Source: Parascedosporium putredinis
Lineage: Eukaryota > Ascomycota > Sordariomycetes > Microascales > Microascaceae
NCBI GenBank assembly: GCA_949357655.1
Contig: CASHTG010000016.1
Span: forward strand, 496,001 to 560,000
DNA: 64,000 nt
Direction: 5' to 3'
Shown here: positions 21,443-33,281 of the stretch, in pieces
How the letters are laid out: every line of letters starts with the position of its first letter
How positions within the stretch are numbered: position 1 is the first letter of the stretch
Translations under genes and position numbers: made by a program
Notes under the pieces: model-generated
The model's database searches: none
The model's input: the letters and a program-made list of their open reading frames with translations, nothing else
What the model was told of the DNA's origin: nothing

Positions 21443-23846
21443 ATGGCGGTCCAATCCAAGATATCGGGCCACATCCGCACGGTCCGCGGCGTGATAACCA
21501 CGCTCACGAAACTCTACCTCGCCAACCGCGGCCGCATCTCCAAAGCCGTCTGGATCACGCTCTTAGTAGCGCTAGTGAATCGCGTGCGCCATGCGATATC
21601 CGAGCAAAGGCGGCCTCGCAGCGCGACGCCGAGCTGCACCGCACCCGACGTAGCACGGTCTCCATCGAGGACAACAGCGAGGGCGACGGCGCAGGCGCGG
21701 GTAAGAAGCGCAAAAGGTGGAGCTGAACCGCGAGTTCTTCCGGTCGCTACTGCGGCTGCTCAAGGTGGTGGTGCCGGGATGGAAGACGAAGGAGGCGCGC
21801 CTCCTCATCAGCCACTCGTTCTTTTTGGTCGTAAGGACGCTGATCAGCGTCAAGGTCGCGGCGATGGACGGCGCCATCGTCAAGAGCTTGGTCAAGGGCA
21901 ACGGGCGGGAGTTTTTGATGAGGATCGTGTGGTGGATGCTAATTGCCGTGCCGGCGACGTTTACGAATTCAATGGTAGGCTTCTTTTGCCCCTTCTAATG
22001 GATGGGCTATTCCTGCGGCCTCGGCAATGCTAACCACGCAAACTATCTTGATTACAGCTTTCCTATCACCAGGCTGAGCTCTCGCTCAAGTACCGGGCAA
22101 GACTAACACAGTTCATCCACGATAAGTATCTATCGCAACTCACCTTCTATGGCCTATCTGCGCTGGATGATCGGATAAAGAATCCGGACCAGCTGATTGC
22201 TGTGGACGTGGCCAAATTCTCCAACAGCTTGGCTGAGCTTTACAGCAACCTCGCCAAACCCCTCCTCGACATGGTAAGCCACTTCTCTCCTCCCTGACTT
22301 GATGGGGATTCCGCAGACAGTCTAACTCTCTTCCCCTTCCCTTCCTATTAGACCATCTATACCTATTCCCTCTCCCGTAGTGTCGGAGGAGAGGGCGTCG
22401 TCTTCATGGCGTTGCTTGTGCAGCTCTCAGCCAACGTGATGCGCGCGCTCACGCCGCCGTTCGGCAAGTACGTGGCGGACGAGGCGAGACTGGAGGGAGA
22501 GTTTAGGTTCCAGCACTCTCGCTTGATAGACTATAGCGAAGAGGTAGCGCTGTATGCGGGCCACGAGGCAGAGAAGGATACCCTCGACAAGGGGTACTTC
22601 ACCCTCATCAAGCACGTCAACTACATCCTCCGACGGCGCTTCTACCACGGCTTCATGGAGGACTTTGTCATTAAATACTTCTGGGGCGCCCTCGGCCTGG
22701 TGCTCTGCAGTGTGCCTGTCTTCGTCAAGCTCCCGGGGCAAGTGGCCATGAACACCGGAGATAGGACGGAGAGTTTCGTCACCAACAGGCGCATGCTCCT
22801 CTCGGCCTCGGACGCGTTTGGACGTGTCATGTTCTCGTACAGGGAGATTATGGAGCTAGCAGGTTACACGTCACGGGTAGCTTCGCTGCTCGATGTCATG
22901 GATGATATCCAGGCGGGCCATTTCGAAAAGAGGCTCGTCTCGAGTTCCGGTACAGAAGACAACGAGGCGGTGCTCAAGGGCCGTGGAACTGTGGTGGAGA
23001 GCAAGAACATCCAGTTCATCGATGTGTAGGTTCCCATGCCCCATTCACGGAGTTTAAGCCCAGCTCAGATACATTTCTTCCGCCTTAAGAAGCCACCACT
23101 AACGCTTTTTCCCCTCCTTAGGCCTATCATCTCCCCAACGGCGACGTCCTTGTCAAGGCTCTCTCGTTCTCGCTCAAGCAGGGCGACCACTTGCTTGTGC
23201 TAGGGCCGAACGGATGTGGAAAGTCGTCTCTATTCCGCATCCTCGGCGGCCTTTGGCCCGTGTATGGCGGCACCGTGCACAAGCCCCCTTTAGTGACATC
23301 TTTTACATCCCCCAGCGCCCTTACCTTAGCCGCGGCTCTCTCCGCCAACAAATCATCTACCCGGACAGCCTTCGGGGGATGCGGGCCAAGTCTGTCACGG
23401 ACGCAGATCTCCTCAACATTCTCACTTCACTGGGCCTCGAACACCTTGTAGAGCTGTACGATGAGGGATGGGATGCGGAGGCGGAGTGGCGAGATGTGCT
23501 ATCGGGCGGCCTACAGCAGCGCGTGGCAATGGCGCGGCTCTTCTACCACAAGCCGCGTTATGCGATTCTCGACGAGTGCACGAGCAGCGTGACGCTCGAG
23601 ATTGAGAAGGCCATGTACGAGGGAGCCAAGGCGCTGGACATCACTCTCATGACGGTGAGCCACCGACGCAGTCTGTGGAAGTACCACAGCTGGATCCTGC
23701 AGTTCGACGGGCAGGGCCATTACGTATTTACCAAGCTCGACGCGGATAAGAGGCTGAAGCTGGAAGACGAGAAGGAGGAGCTCGAGGTGCTGCTAAGGCA
23801 GGTACCCGAGCTGGAGAGGAGGATGGAAGAGTTGACCTCTAGCTAG
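21443..23846 (+). CDS. Peroxisomal ABC half-transporter, ABCD (PXA1/PXA2, ALDP-like) type
   Basis: Half-size ABC transporter that, as a dimer, imports long-chain acyl-CoA into peroxisomes for beta-oxidation. Exons are 21443-21974, 22058-22273, 22352-23025 and 23122-23846. The N-terminal membrane domain carries the ABCD EEA-like motif (DYSEEVALYAGHEAEKD). The ATPase domain has Walker A (GPNGCGKSS), signature LSGGLQQRVAMARL, Walker B (YAILDECTS) and H-loop (TVSHRRSLWKYHS). Four single-base breaks are seen, at 21606-21608, 21712-21715, 23133-23136 and 23289-23291, all in A, C or T runs. With them filled the exons total 717 codons (716 aa), a normal length. I cannot tell PXA1 from PXA2 with certainty, so no symbol is given. 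Confidence 0.9.
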
Positions 23847-25483
23847 AGAGAGGAAACCTGTATATTTGAGTCGAACCCCGTCTTCGGTGGGTCGTTTACA
23901 TCCCACCGACGCACCACCGCTTTACGCACCGACGTCTTTCCATATCCGAATCGCAGTTGTATAAGACAAACTTGGTCTATTGCGAAGGAAGACACGTATC
24001 AAGGGACGCGCCAGTCGACGTATACGCATGGAGGCAGCTAGGCGTACCTATATATCATTAAGAACTCTTAATAATTCAGCGTAGAAGGCCTCTTGGATTT
24101 CATAGCCCGACTCCGACATAGAGAGGATCAATGTACATTTTAAGCGATATACCTTGGTAGAGATGTGGATCTAGAGAAAATCACTAATAAATGCTACACC
24201 GATCTTTGCAAACCACCAACCAAGCGAGAGAGCAGAAAGCTCGATTCCTCATGTCCCTTCACCCCCTTCCCGCAGACCCTATAGTCACAGAGAGCTTGAA
24301 CGACGGTGAATGGTATTCATCTTCTCCCCTGTTGCAGGAAAAGAACCCACTTTTCCCCGCCGCCACGCAACCATGCCAGGCCACTCAGCAACGCAGGTGA
24401 GGCGGGCGGTCTGGCAGCCAATCCGCGCGTGCAGCTACCTGGGCGAAGCGAACTGGTGGCGGCCGGGCCTTTGGGCTCGTTGTTTCGAGGCGAGACGAGG
24501 GGCAAAAACAAGAGGAAACCCGAAAGAAAAAAAAAAAGAGAAAAAAAGAAAAAGAAGAAAGGTAAATGGGTGGGTGGCGCGGTATACTCGGGGAGGTGTC
24601 GCCTTGAACTATTCTTGAGGGGGTTGAGGTGCAGACTTCCGATGTCGATATTGGGTGGAGTACATGGAGCAGTGCCCGACGGCGGGGGCCAAGAGGTGAA
24701 GTCAAGGGAGACAGACATATTGATGGGAATCGTTTTATCCCCCTTTCCTTTCCTTTTCCTTGCTAAAGTCTGTGAAACCACACAGGTGAGAGAAAGAATA
24801 GCATCTATATGCAAGAGAGAAAAAGGGATTAGAAAGAACAGTATCCTCCTCTTTTTGGTTCTTAGTCCACCCCCTTCCCTTCCATCTTGGGGGCAGGTAA
24901 GGAGGGTGCAGCTTGCATCAAAACCCCCCTTTGATCCTTCCCTTCATATCTTGGTGGGGCTGGTAACTTTCAAGCACTTATAGTGAGTATCTAGGCTGAG
25001 GGCTAAGTTGTGCGTGAGCTTGAGCTTCACGATAGCTTCACTTTTGGGTCAGGGGAGCAACTGCCCAAAAGGAAATGAGCCCTAGAGCTGATTTGGTTTA
25101 TTGAATTCCCACATCTATGGTGTTTATTTGTTTGTTTGTGTTTTTCTCTCTAGCACTTCTTCTCTTCCCCTTCTTCTTGCTCTTCATCCTCCCTTCACTT
25201 GCTCATCTTGCATCGCCAAGTCAAGCCAGCTTTCCTCTTCCAGGTTTGATATCCATATCCTCCTTACATTAAGACTCCGATTTTCTAACTGATGGAATAG
25301 ACATAATAGACCCTGAATTCGGCTCTCTTCGGAACGCGTCGGAGGCCAAACCGTGGTTTCATCCTCAAGTCGTGTCCCTATTGAGCCCGAATCTATCCTT
25401 AGTATCCGGCATCCGCTAGACTTGAAACTAGCTTCCAAAAGCTCGCTACGAAGAAGAGCCTCTCATCTGAGTTACTACGAAAA
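23847..25483. other. Gene-free region upstream of the RBR ligase
   Basis: About 1.6 kb. It contains a purine tract (24522-24562, mostly A with some G) and pyrimidine-rich stretches around 25140-25210 that may belong to the RBR gene's leader. No coding or RNA feature is supported. Confidence 0.45.
24522..24562 (+). repeat. Purine-only tract
   Basis: 41 nt of A and G only, with A runs up to 12. Low-complexity sequence. Confidence 0.8.
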
Positions 25484-28400
25484 ATGACTATCCACTCTGA
25501 GGAGCGGGGTCTACCCAGCTTGAGACCTTCTGTAAAGCCTCCCCGAAGCGGCCTTTTAAACCGGCTGCCCTCTCCGGATCGGGCAGTGTGACCGGAGGAT
25601 TCTCTGGTGGCACAGTTCCCGCAGCCAGACAGCAGGAGAGAAACAGCGACGAGGTCGGAGGTGTTCAGAAACCCCGACCCCCTAGTTCGAGTGCCAGCGA
25701 CGAGCCCAACAGCCTCTCTCCTGACCTCCCTCCTGCCGCCCCTATCGGCCCCACCTCAGCTTACCATGCCGTGAGCAGCAGCCTACTAGACGTCGATTGC
25801 CTCGTCGCTGCTTCCCCGCACAGGTATCAGACCGGGAGGCTTCATATGAGTCTTCTCTCCCATCGAGCCCTCCCGGAATCCCGGCGGCGGCCACGCTCGC
25901 CGGGACCAGCCGGGGTGAAGCCCGCGTACATGGACACTCGAGCGCGATGCCATTGAGGCCTACAGTTCCCCCACCAATGTATAACGGGCCTCGCGCACCT
26001 CCTGCACCTTCGCATCGGGGCAACCCATTCCGCCAGCAGCCGCAGCAAGTCCAGCAGCCCTCGGTTCCCTTCAACCGAGCGCCGATGGAGGATGATCCCT
26101 TCGTCGACTCTCCATCCGTGGCGCAGAGAAACCCGTTCAGACATGTGCGGAGAAAGCTAGACGAAACTAGGAGGTTCGTCAAGGAAGTCACCAGTCTGTT
26201 TGAGCAAAGTGCTGCGGAGGAAAAGTAAGTTTGATGTTTTTCAAGAAAGGTCCTTTCCCGGCCTTCCTTGTTACTTCCATCCTCCTGCCCCAGGCTAGCT
26301 TCTGACGACTGAAAATAGAACGAGGCCAAAAGAAGCCTTCGGCCCAACGCCAACGATCCCACGCGAGACGCTGATACAGGCCGCCCACATGGCCCTCGTC
26401 GGCCTAGCTCGATTAGCAACGGCTCCCGGGATAGGTCGTCCTTGCGTCGTGCCGAGTCTGACCGCAGCGAGAGCAAGTAAGTCTCCACATATTCTTTCGT
26501 CCCCAAGCTCCGTTTAGTTTCGTTCTAATCACGGCGCGTTTTCTTACGCCCGGTAGCCGTGTCCCCGAGCGCGCCACTCATCTTGCGTCGGCCAGATCCT
26601 CTAGTAACTCCATGCATGAGTCGCAGGGAGTCTCTGCAGGGCCCGATCCGTCCGCGGCCGACGCGGGGTTAAATGTATCCCGCGGCACTGATGCAGATGA
26701 GCTCGTGTAAGTGCCGCTCCTCCTCTCCGCGTTTGTTAACTACGCCACTATCGTATCCCTATTGTTTGTTGCATTGACTAAAATTCGTTTTCTCTTTCTT
26801 TCTTCCGCTTTAGCTTTGGTCAGCGATACGCAAGGCCTCAAAATGGGGAGGTCGTGGTCAGCAATACCCGCATCGTCGCCGAACCCGCAGATTCGGGGAT
26901 CACGAGTGCGTTATCTGCGCTGATTCCAAGCCCGCTTCAGAGTTCCCTGCTGCCGCGGTCACGGTGGCCTGCAAGCATACGCCTGGCGCATGCCTAGACT
27001 GCGTGCAGACCTCAATCCGCGTGGACTTGGACTCCAAGATCTGGACCGAGATCCGGTGTCCCGAGTGTAGAGAGCATCTCGAGTACGTCGATATTCAAAA
27101 GTACGCCGATGAGCGCACTTTTTCACGGTACGTGCCCAATTTCTTTTTCCTTCTCTCCCCATCCCTTTTTCTTCATCTAGAGCCATGAAATTTCCCCCAG
27201 ACTTACACGTTTCATTCTCCTCGCCTCCTACGTTGTAGCTACGAGGAGCTTGCCCTTCGTTCCGCCATGTCCGAGGCCACCAACTTCATGTGGTGCGCGC
27301 TGGGGTGCGGTTCCGGCCAGATCCACGAATCGGGTACGCAGCTCCCCATCGTGATTTGTCTCCACTGCGAGCGGCGGTCGTGCTTCCGCCATAGCGTGGC
27401 CTGGCACGAGGGCCTCTCGTGCGATGACTACGACCGGCTCCTGGCCGATCCCGAGAACTATAGGAGCCGTCTCGAGAGCGAGGCCCCGGCCGACGTGCAC
27501 CGCCGGCGCCAGATTGACGCGGACCGCGCGGTGGCGCAGGGGCTTGTGGCTGGCGAGCAGGCGGCGCGGAGGCGCCGGGCGGCGAACAGGGACGAGAGGG
27601 AAGCGCGCCGACGGGCGGCCAAGGCGGTGGAGGTGGCGAGGAGGATCGCGGCGCGGAGGAAGCGTGACGAGGAGAAGAGCGCGACGACGATTCGGATGAC
27701 GACGAAACCGTGCCCGGGGTGCGGGTGGGCTATTGAGAAGAACAGAGGATGGTGAGTTGTCCGCTTCTCTCTCTCTCTCTGCTCTGCTTCGCGCGAAGCT
27801 TGATGGAGATTCTTTTATAATCGAAGAGTGGAAAACGCAACTGCTAACATGAGGCTGCCATACATAGTTCCCACATGAAGTGTGAGTAGGCGCGGTTTCC
27901 TTCTTTTGCCGTCTCACTTTGCTCCGAAGCCAAGTGTCGCTACGAAGTACAGTTACTTTAAGTAGCTCTCGGACGTTTGAGTTGAGGCAAGCTCTCGACA
28001 ACGTATCAGTCGATACCTCTTCGCCTTTTCGTCTTTTTTTACGTTTTTCTGTTTTTCTTTATTCAGCTTTCCTTTGTCGACTTTCTCTCAAACGCATTGC
28101 AAGTTGTTTTGCTATTCGATCGAATTCAAGGGGTGTCATAGGTGCAGTCACATCACCCCAGCCCCTATCTCCTCCTCCTCCTCATCCACACTAATTCAAC
28201 CTTGGATCCCTTTTTGACTAACACCCTCGTTTCCTTCCTCTTGACAGGTTTGAGATGCACCTACGAGTTTTGCTGGGGGTGTGGCGTTCCCTGGTACAAG
28301 GGCCACAGCTACAAGTGTAAAGGCGCCGAGGGCCCCGAGGCGCCATGAAGGTGATTGTGAGCCGTGGCGCCACCTCGACGACGACGAAGGGCATCCATCT

Positions 28401-28678
28401 CCCCACCGCCAGATGTTCTGCTTTGACTTTTTCATATTTTTATCTTTTTCTTGTCCCTTTCTTCGTCCACCTCTGGGCCTGATGCAATTGTTCTGTTCTG
28501 TTCTTTTTCTTATTTTTCTCCTTTCCATTTTAACGAGATGAACGGTATTATTATAGGTAGCAAGTGTGATTTCGAGTTCTGTTACGACTGTGGAGCGGAC
28601 CACAAAGAGATTATCAAAAGGGACAACAGCGTCCACTCACCGTTTTGCCGGTGGCATCCCGACAACCTCTCCGATTAA
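25484..28678 (+). CDS. RBR-type (RING-IBR-RING) E3 ubiquitin ligase
   Basis: Predicted RBR ubiquitin ligase, which passes ubiquitin through a RING2 Cys. A long Ser/Pro-rich N-terminal region (to about 26706, with SLFEQSAAEEK near 26200) precedes RING1 in the exon 26814-27127 (HECVICADSKP, ACKHTPGACLDC, IRCPECREHLEY). Exon 27239-27751 carries the IBR (MWCALGCGSGQI, CLHCERRSCFRHSVAWHEG), a long Arg/Ala-rich helix and the start of RING2 (TKPCPGCGWAIEKNRG). The micro-exon 27868-27881 adds CSHMK. RING2 is then completed by one of two alternative exons (28248-28348 or 28557-28678). Other exons are 26319-26476 and 26557-26706. One base is missing at 26895-26898 just before RING1, probably one at 26221-26224, and another near 25790. 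The start is uncertain: 25484 is an ATG whose frame needs a further correction. Confidence 0.75.
28248..28348 (+). other. RBR gene, alternative RING2 exon A
   Basis: Acceptor TTGACAG with a CTAAC branch point 26 nt upstream. The exon begins with GT, completing the split Cys codon after HMK, and reads CLRCTYEFCWGCGVPWYKG to a stop at 28348. This fits the RING2 consensus (Cys-x2-Cys then EFCWxCG). An internal GTAAAG at 28317 would instead make a 69-nt cassette (28248-28316) whose phase allows joining in frame to exon B. Confidence 0.7.
28557..28678 (+). other. RBR gene, alternative RING2 exon B
   Basis: Acceptor TTATAG. The exon also begins with GT, completing the same split Cys codon, and reads CSKCDFEFCYDCGADHK, then HSPFCRWHP to a stop at 28678. 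It supplies the same Cys spacing as exon A plus an extra His/Cys pair, as in many fungal RBR proteins. Exons A and B are therefore interchangeable ends of one RING2. Confidence 0.7.
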
Positions 28679-29081
28679 CGATACAACTTTCGGCTGCGGT
28701 TGCGGTAGATTCTTTTCTTTTCTCTTTCCTCCTTTTCTTATTTTCTTCTCTTTCTTCGCCGGAACGGCGGAAGGACTATTCGGGCTATGGACGGACTCTC
28801 TAAAGGGATCATGGGAGCCAGTTGACGGCGTCCGTTCCGGTCTATTGGGTTACGCAATTATTCTTGCGAGTATTCGGGAGGGCATTAGTTTTCGTTTTGT
28901 TCTTTTCTCTTAATATCCTCTCTCCTCCTTCGCTTCTTTCTCATGGGTTCCTGTGCTTGTTCGTTCAAAACGGGTTCTGCGTTGGTTGCGTATTCGCTGG
29001 TCTTTTCTTGATAGGTTGATACGAGCCTGAGCAATGACATTGCATTGTTCTGGCAGCATCTTCAAGATACGCCAATTGATC

Positions 29082-29117
29082 TGATGGATGCAATGGATGC
29101 AATGGGTGCAATAGATG
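29082..29117 (+). repeat. 9-bp tandem repeat, four copies
   Basis: Consecutive units related to CAATGGATG (the first copy and the third and fourth are imperfect). Confidence 0.8.
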
Positions 29118-29220
29118 CTTTCTAATGCAATCATGTTTCTTCCAAAGAAACCCAAACTTGGAGTCATCTGAGCCTAAAATGACAAGAAATGGGAACAGGA
29201 AGGAGCGACACGTTCCCCAA

Positions 29221-29274
29221 AGCCCAAGCCCAAGTCCAAGTCCAAGTCCAAGTCCACGTACAAGTCCCCGTCCA
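29221..29274 (+). repeat. 6-bp tandem repeat, about nine copies
   Basis: Units of AGTCCA with AGCCCA, CGTACA, AGTCCC and CGTCCA variants. Minisatellite-like and intergenic. Confidence 0.85.
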
Positions 29275-30494
29275 AGGTCAGAAGGTCAAAATGTGGGACC
29301 GCATTTGTCATGGCCCGGACAAAATAGCAGGCGCAATCCGTTTATACCCAAACCTCGGGGTTCTGTCTCTCGTCCTGCACTTGCACTGGTCTTTATTCCG
29401 ACTCGAGTCTCGTGCCGTAGTTGAAACGCCTCTAAAAAGCTGACTTGGTCGCTCGGCTGGCCGCCATGTGGCTGCCCAACACAGGACCGGGTCTGGAAAC
29501 ACACCGCCGGTTGGTGGTCATCGACTTACACGACGTATCAGAGCATTCGCCCTGCCCCACGACCATGGTAAACCAGGGCCAACCGTTCGAGGCCTCTGCT
29601 GGAGAGATCGGAAGCTGAGTTGACTGCTTCCGCAGCAATAGATGTCTTCCTTTTCCTATCATGAGGCTTAAAATACGCCTTCGCGAATCATAGAAGCTAT
29701 ATGCTACATCATCGCCTTACCAGAATGTCCTAAGTCTTGAGCCCTGCCTTAAAGAACGAGTGCTTATTTATCCCCATGCCGTTCCTTCTTCTCCTTGCCT
29801 CCTCTTGATTTTCGTCGGTCTTCTGCTTCCTCCATCTTAAAACAATTACATTGTTGCGCTCCTGCAAACCCGGTATCTTAGTATTTGGTAAATACTCCCC
29901 ATTTTTCTTTTATTTCCTCTCATCCATTGTCTTCTTCTTATCCATTTAATGTTCCGACAACTCATCACAAGCGGCCAAAACTTTGGGCTTCCTTATCGAT
30001 GAGGCTGGCTGTGCACCATGGCATCCTCTGCCACAACCGGCCGTCTGGCCATCGCGAAGGAACACCTCTTTACAAGCGAAGAAGACATTTTCGACTAACT
30101 ACCCCTAGGAGAGCCGCCTTTAGATCTTAGGAGTGTGCGTCGTTTTTCTCTTTCCTGCCCGCGGTTTTCCCAGTACCTGCATGGTGGACATGCAGGATCC
30201 CATCACGCGCTTTTCCCCCACCCTCTGTTACCCCCTCCCACCTCCCATTCAACCTTGCCGAAGCCTTAGCTAGCTGTTGTGACACCGCCCCCGAGGCTGC
30301 GCAGAAAAACGTAGGGCGAGCACTTTGAAAGTCGGAGTTCAGCTCAAAAGAAGCCTTGATCCCTAGTTCCTCCTCCTTATTCAGTACAGATCTCGTTCTT
30401 TTCCTCTTTTTCGAGGTTTCCTCTTTTTTTCTTCTTTTCTTTTTTTTTCGTCTCGGGAGGGGACTTAGCTTGAAAAGACAAAACTAACAGGCAT

Positions 30495-32591
30495 ATGGCT
30501 ACCAGTTCAACGATGCCGTCCGCTACCTCTTCGAGACACATTATTGTTGGTGTCGACTTCGGCACGACTTACTCCGGTGTTGCCTGGACCGTTGCCCATC
30601 GTCCTGAGCGCCTTGCCACCATAACTACTTGGCCTGACGCTGCTGGCCATGACCTAGTCTCTGATAAAGTTCCTACAAAACTCCGGTATGAAGGGAACGG
30701 ACCCGCCCAATGGGGATTTACAATTCCCACCAGTGTTCCCCAGCACGAGGTTCTTGAATGGTTTAAGTTGTAAGTCATCTTGTTTCCCCTTTCGCCAACA
30801 CAAGTCCGACGTACCTCTTGGTGAGCATTTCCAACACGACTTCCTTCTCTAGGGATCTTGACCCGACACTCCCCACCATCGGCCAGCCCATTGGAGACGA
30901 AATTACTGGTGGTCGCTCCGCCGACACTCTAGTCGCCGAGTATCTCGCCTCTCTTCGCGACCACCTCGCGGCTACTCTGCAGGCTAAGTTTGGGGCCAAC
31001 ATCGTTCGGACAGCATCCTTCTCCTTTGTTATAACCGTCCCCGCCATCTGGAGCGAAACTGCCAAGGATAGAATCACCCACGCTTTCCGGACTGTGCTGT
31101 CCGTAGACCCTTGGCCTCGCAATCCGGCCATCAACATCATTTCCGAACCCGAAGCTGCCGCTGTATCAGCCCTTACCTCCATCTCAAAGACTCACGCCCC
31201 TCGGCCGGATGACACCTTTGTTGTCGTGGACGCTGGAGGCGGCACCGTTGATGCCATCAGCTATTCCATCTCAAAGCTTGGGCCCCTAGAGCTTCGCGAA
31301 GCAGCTCCTGGTTGTGGCTCGATATGTGGGTCGGCGTTCCTCAACATGCGTTTCGGCAAGTACATCAAGCTCAAGTTCGGACAAGAGCTCGGCTTCACCG
31401 ACGAAGTTTATGCCGAAGCTATGGACTTCTTCGAAAAAGTGGCCAAGCGCACCCTCGTCATCAACACACCGCCTTCCACCACGTTTGCCGTTCCCATGAG
31501 ACTCCCTGACAACCCACAACTCGGCGTAGCGGGTGGCGTGTATCCCCTAACGGTCTCGGAGCTCAAGACCCTTTTCGAGCCCGTCATTCTCGAGACGATT
31601 AAGCTCGTCAAAGAGCAGGTTGCCAACACGCCTGGCAACATTCGTGCCGTGCTTCTTGTGGGTGGGTTTTCCGCCTCCACGTACCTTCTTGAGAGGGTAA
31701 AAATAGCGCTGGGAGATCACATGGAGGTGCTTAGGCCGAACGACGGGTGGGCCGCCGTCGTCAAGGGCGCTGTGATGAGGGGGCTAGAGCACGCCGTAAA
31801 GGAAGATGTTTCCGAGGCACGACTATCGGATGGGCACGCCCCGGCCGTTGCCACCGGCCTCGTAAACGCCTGCGCAGAGGATGAAATCGATGTCGGAAAT
31901 GGGGCCAAGGTCAGTTATGGTGTTGAAAGTGAGGTGGCCTTCAACGAGGACATCCACGGCTCAGTAAGGGAGAGACGCTATTGGTCTGGCCGAGAGGGCC
32001 GGTACAAGATCCGTGTAATGAACTGGTTCATTCGCCGTGTGAGTATCCCATACTCCCTCTTCCTCCTTCTCTCCGCCCAGGGCTACTTTACCTCCCCTCA
32101 TCGCATTTGTGCCGACTAACAGTACCGCATAGGGCTACCCTCTCCCCGACTCCCCCAGACTATACCATTCGCCGCCACTCCGCCCCACTCCTTTGTCCGC
32201 GCCCCGGTCCTCTCCGCCATCATCTACCGCAATCTACGGGCCGCCCCTCTTGTTCGCGACGCCGCTACCCGCCCCATCTGCAAACTCGTGGCCGATCTTG
32301 GCACGCTTCCCAGATCAGAACTTCCCCGCAAGACTATGGGCTTTGACGGCAAGTGGTACTGGGGCTTCATCTTTGGAGTCGAAGCCGCGTGCGCCGAGAG
32401 CACAACTGCTTTCTCAATCGTGTATAAAGGTATGAATTTAGACCCTAAGATGATTCTTATCCCTTCATCCCTCCCTTCCCTCCTTACCCCACATCTGGGA
32501 AGGACGTGAGTTGCTGATAGGCAAGAAAATAGGCAAAAAGTATCAAACTGGCACAATAAAACAGACCTCGAGAAGGCCTTGCGATTCTTGA
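30495..32591 (+). CDS. Hsp70-fold ATPase without substrate-binding domain
   Basis: Member of the expanded fungal family of Hsp70-like actin-fold proteins (similar to HSPA12). The nucleotide-binding motifs are all present: phosphate-1 GVDFGTTYSGVAW, phosphate-2 VVDAGGGTVDAISYS and adenosine AVLLVGGFSASTYL. No canonical Hsp70 peptide-binding domain follows. The C-terminus instead reads GKWYWGFIFGVE and FSIVYKGKKYQTG, a short beta module typical of this family. Exons are 30495-30769, 30853-32038, 32133-32429 and 32533-32591. One base is missing in a C run at 32152-32156. With it restored the phases fit and the protein is 605 aa. The function is not known: such proteins vary in number between fungi and are often expressed conditionally. 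Confidence 0.85.
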
Positions 32592-33281
32592 TGGAACGCA
32601 CCAAGTTTTTTACTTCCCCTCATTTTCATCTTTTTCTTTGCTACATGTCTACTGTGCGTCTCTCTCGTACAGTTAACTTTATAGGAGGGCTTCTGTCGAA
32701 GCGGTTTTTCTTTGTCATTATTTGCATCGATATGCAGTTGAACTCTCATGGCGGTTTAGCGTTTTTTTTTTTTTGGGACACATCCTCAAGGTAGAGAGCA
32801 TGAAAGCATATGGGGAGAGGCTAAAGAGGAAGTAGTAAAGATTGGCATTGATCATTATTTTCGCTGGGCATCTTGTTTGTTGTTTCGACGCCTCTTGTCA
32901 AGGTTTATGATAATGTAGCATGATATGGTATACTCGTACATGAATACTGGATATAAAAGAAGAAAGGGGAACAAAGTGCAAGTAGGAGCGATACTGAGAC
33001 AGGGATAGAGATCAAGACAATACAAGAAACATTCGTGTCAGTTCGATCAGGAGAGGAAAAGTGGGAGAAAAAAGATCCGATACCGTTTGTATCCCCTAGG
33101 CCTCCCGAGTTCCTATAACGCCGCGGCCCCGAACCCCCATCTTCCCTAGAACCTTACTAAATCCTGCTCTTGACCCTCAGAGCTTTGACCCCACACTCTC
33201 GTCACGATGGATAAAAGACAGAGGCCATGTGCAGATACCCACATCTAGCCCTCGCCGCATACCGCATGGAGCGGAGCCAAG
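32592..33281. other. Convergent intergenic region
   Basis: About 690 nt between the Hsp70-like and KDM4 stop codons. A short T run lies near 32764. Nothing else is recognised. Confidence 0.5.

Larger units (their letters stand above)
28679..30494. other. Gene-free region between RBR ligase and Hsp70-like gene
   Basis: About 1.8 kb, containing two short tandem repeats (29082-29117 and 29221-29274, listed separately) and pyrimidine-rich sequence before the Hsp70-like start. No coding frame with recognisable content. Confidence 0.5.

Noticed and set aside
24181..24260. tRNA-like B box (GCTCGATTCC) near 24240
   Set aside because: No matching A box or foldable acceptor and anticodon arms upstream.
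29221..29274. Hexamer repeat as a coding Ser-Pro or Gln-Val repeat
   Set aside because: Open in two frames only because the unit length is 6. No gene structure surrounds it.
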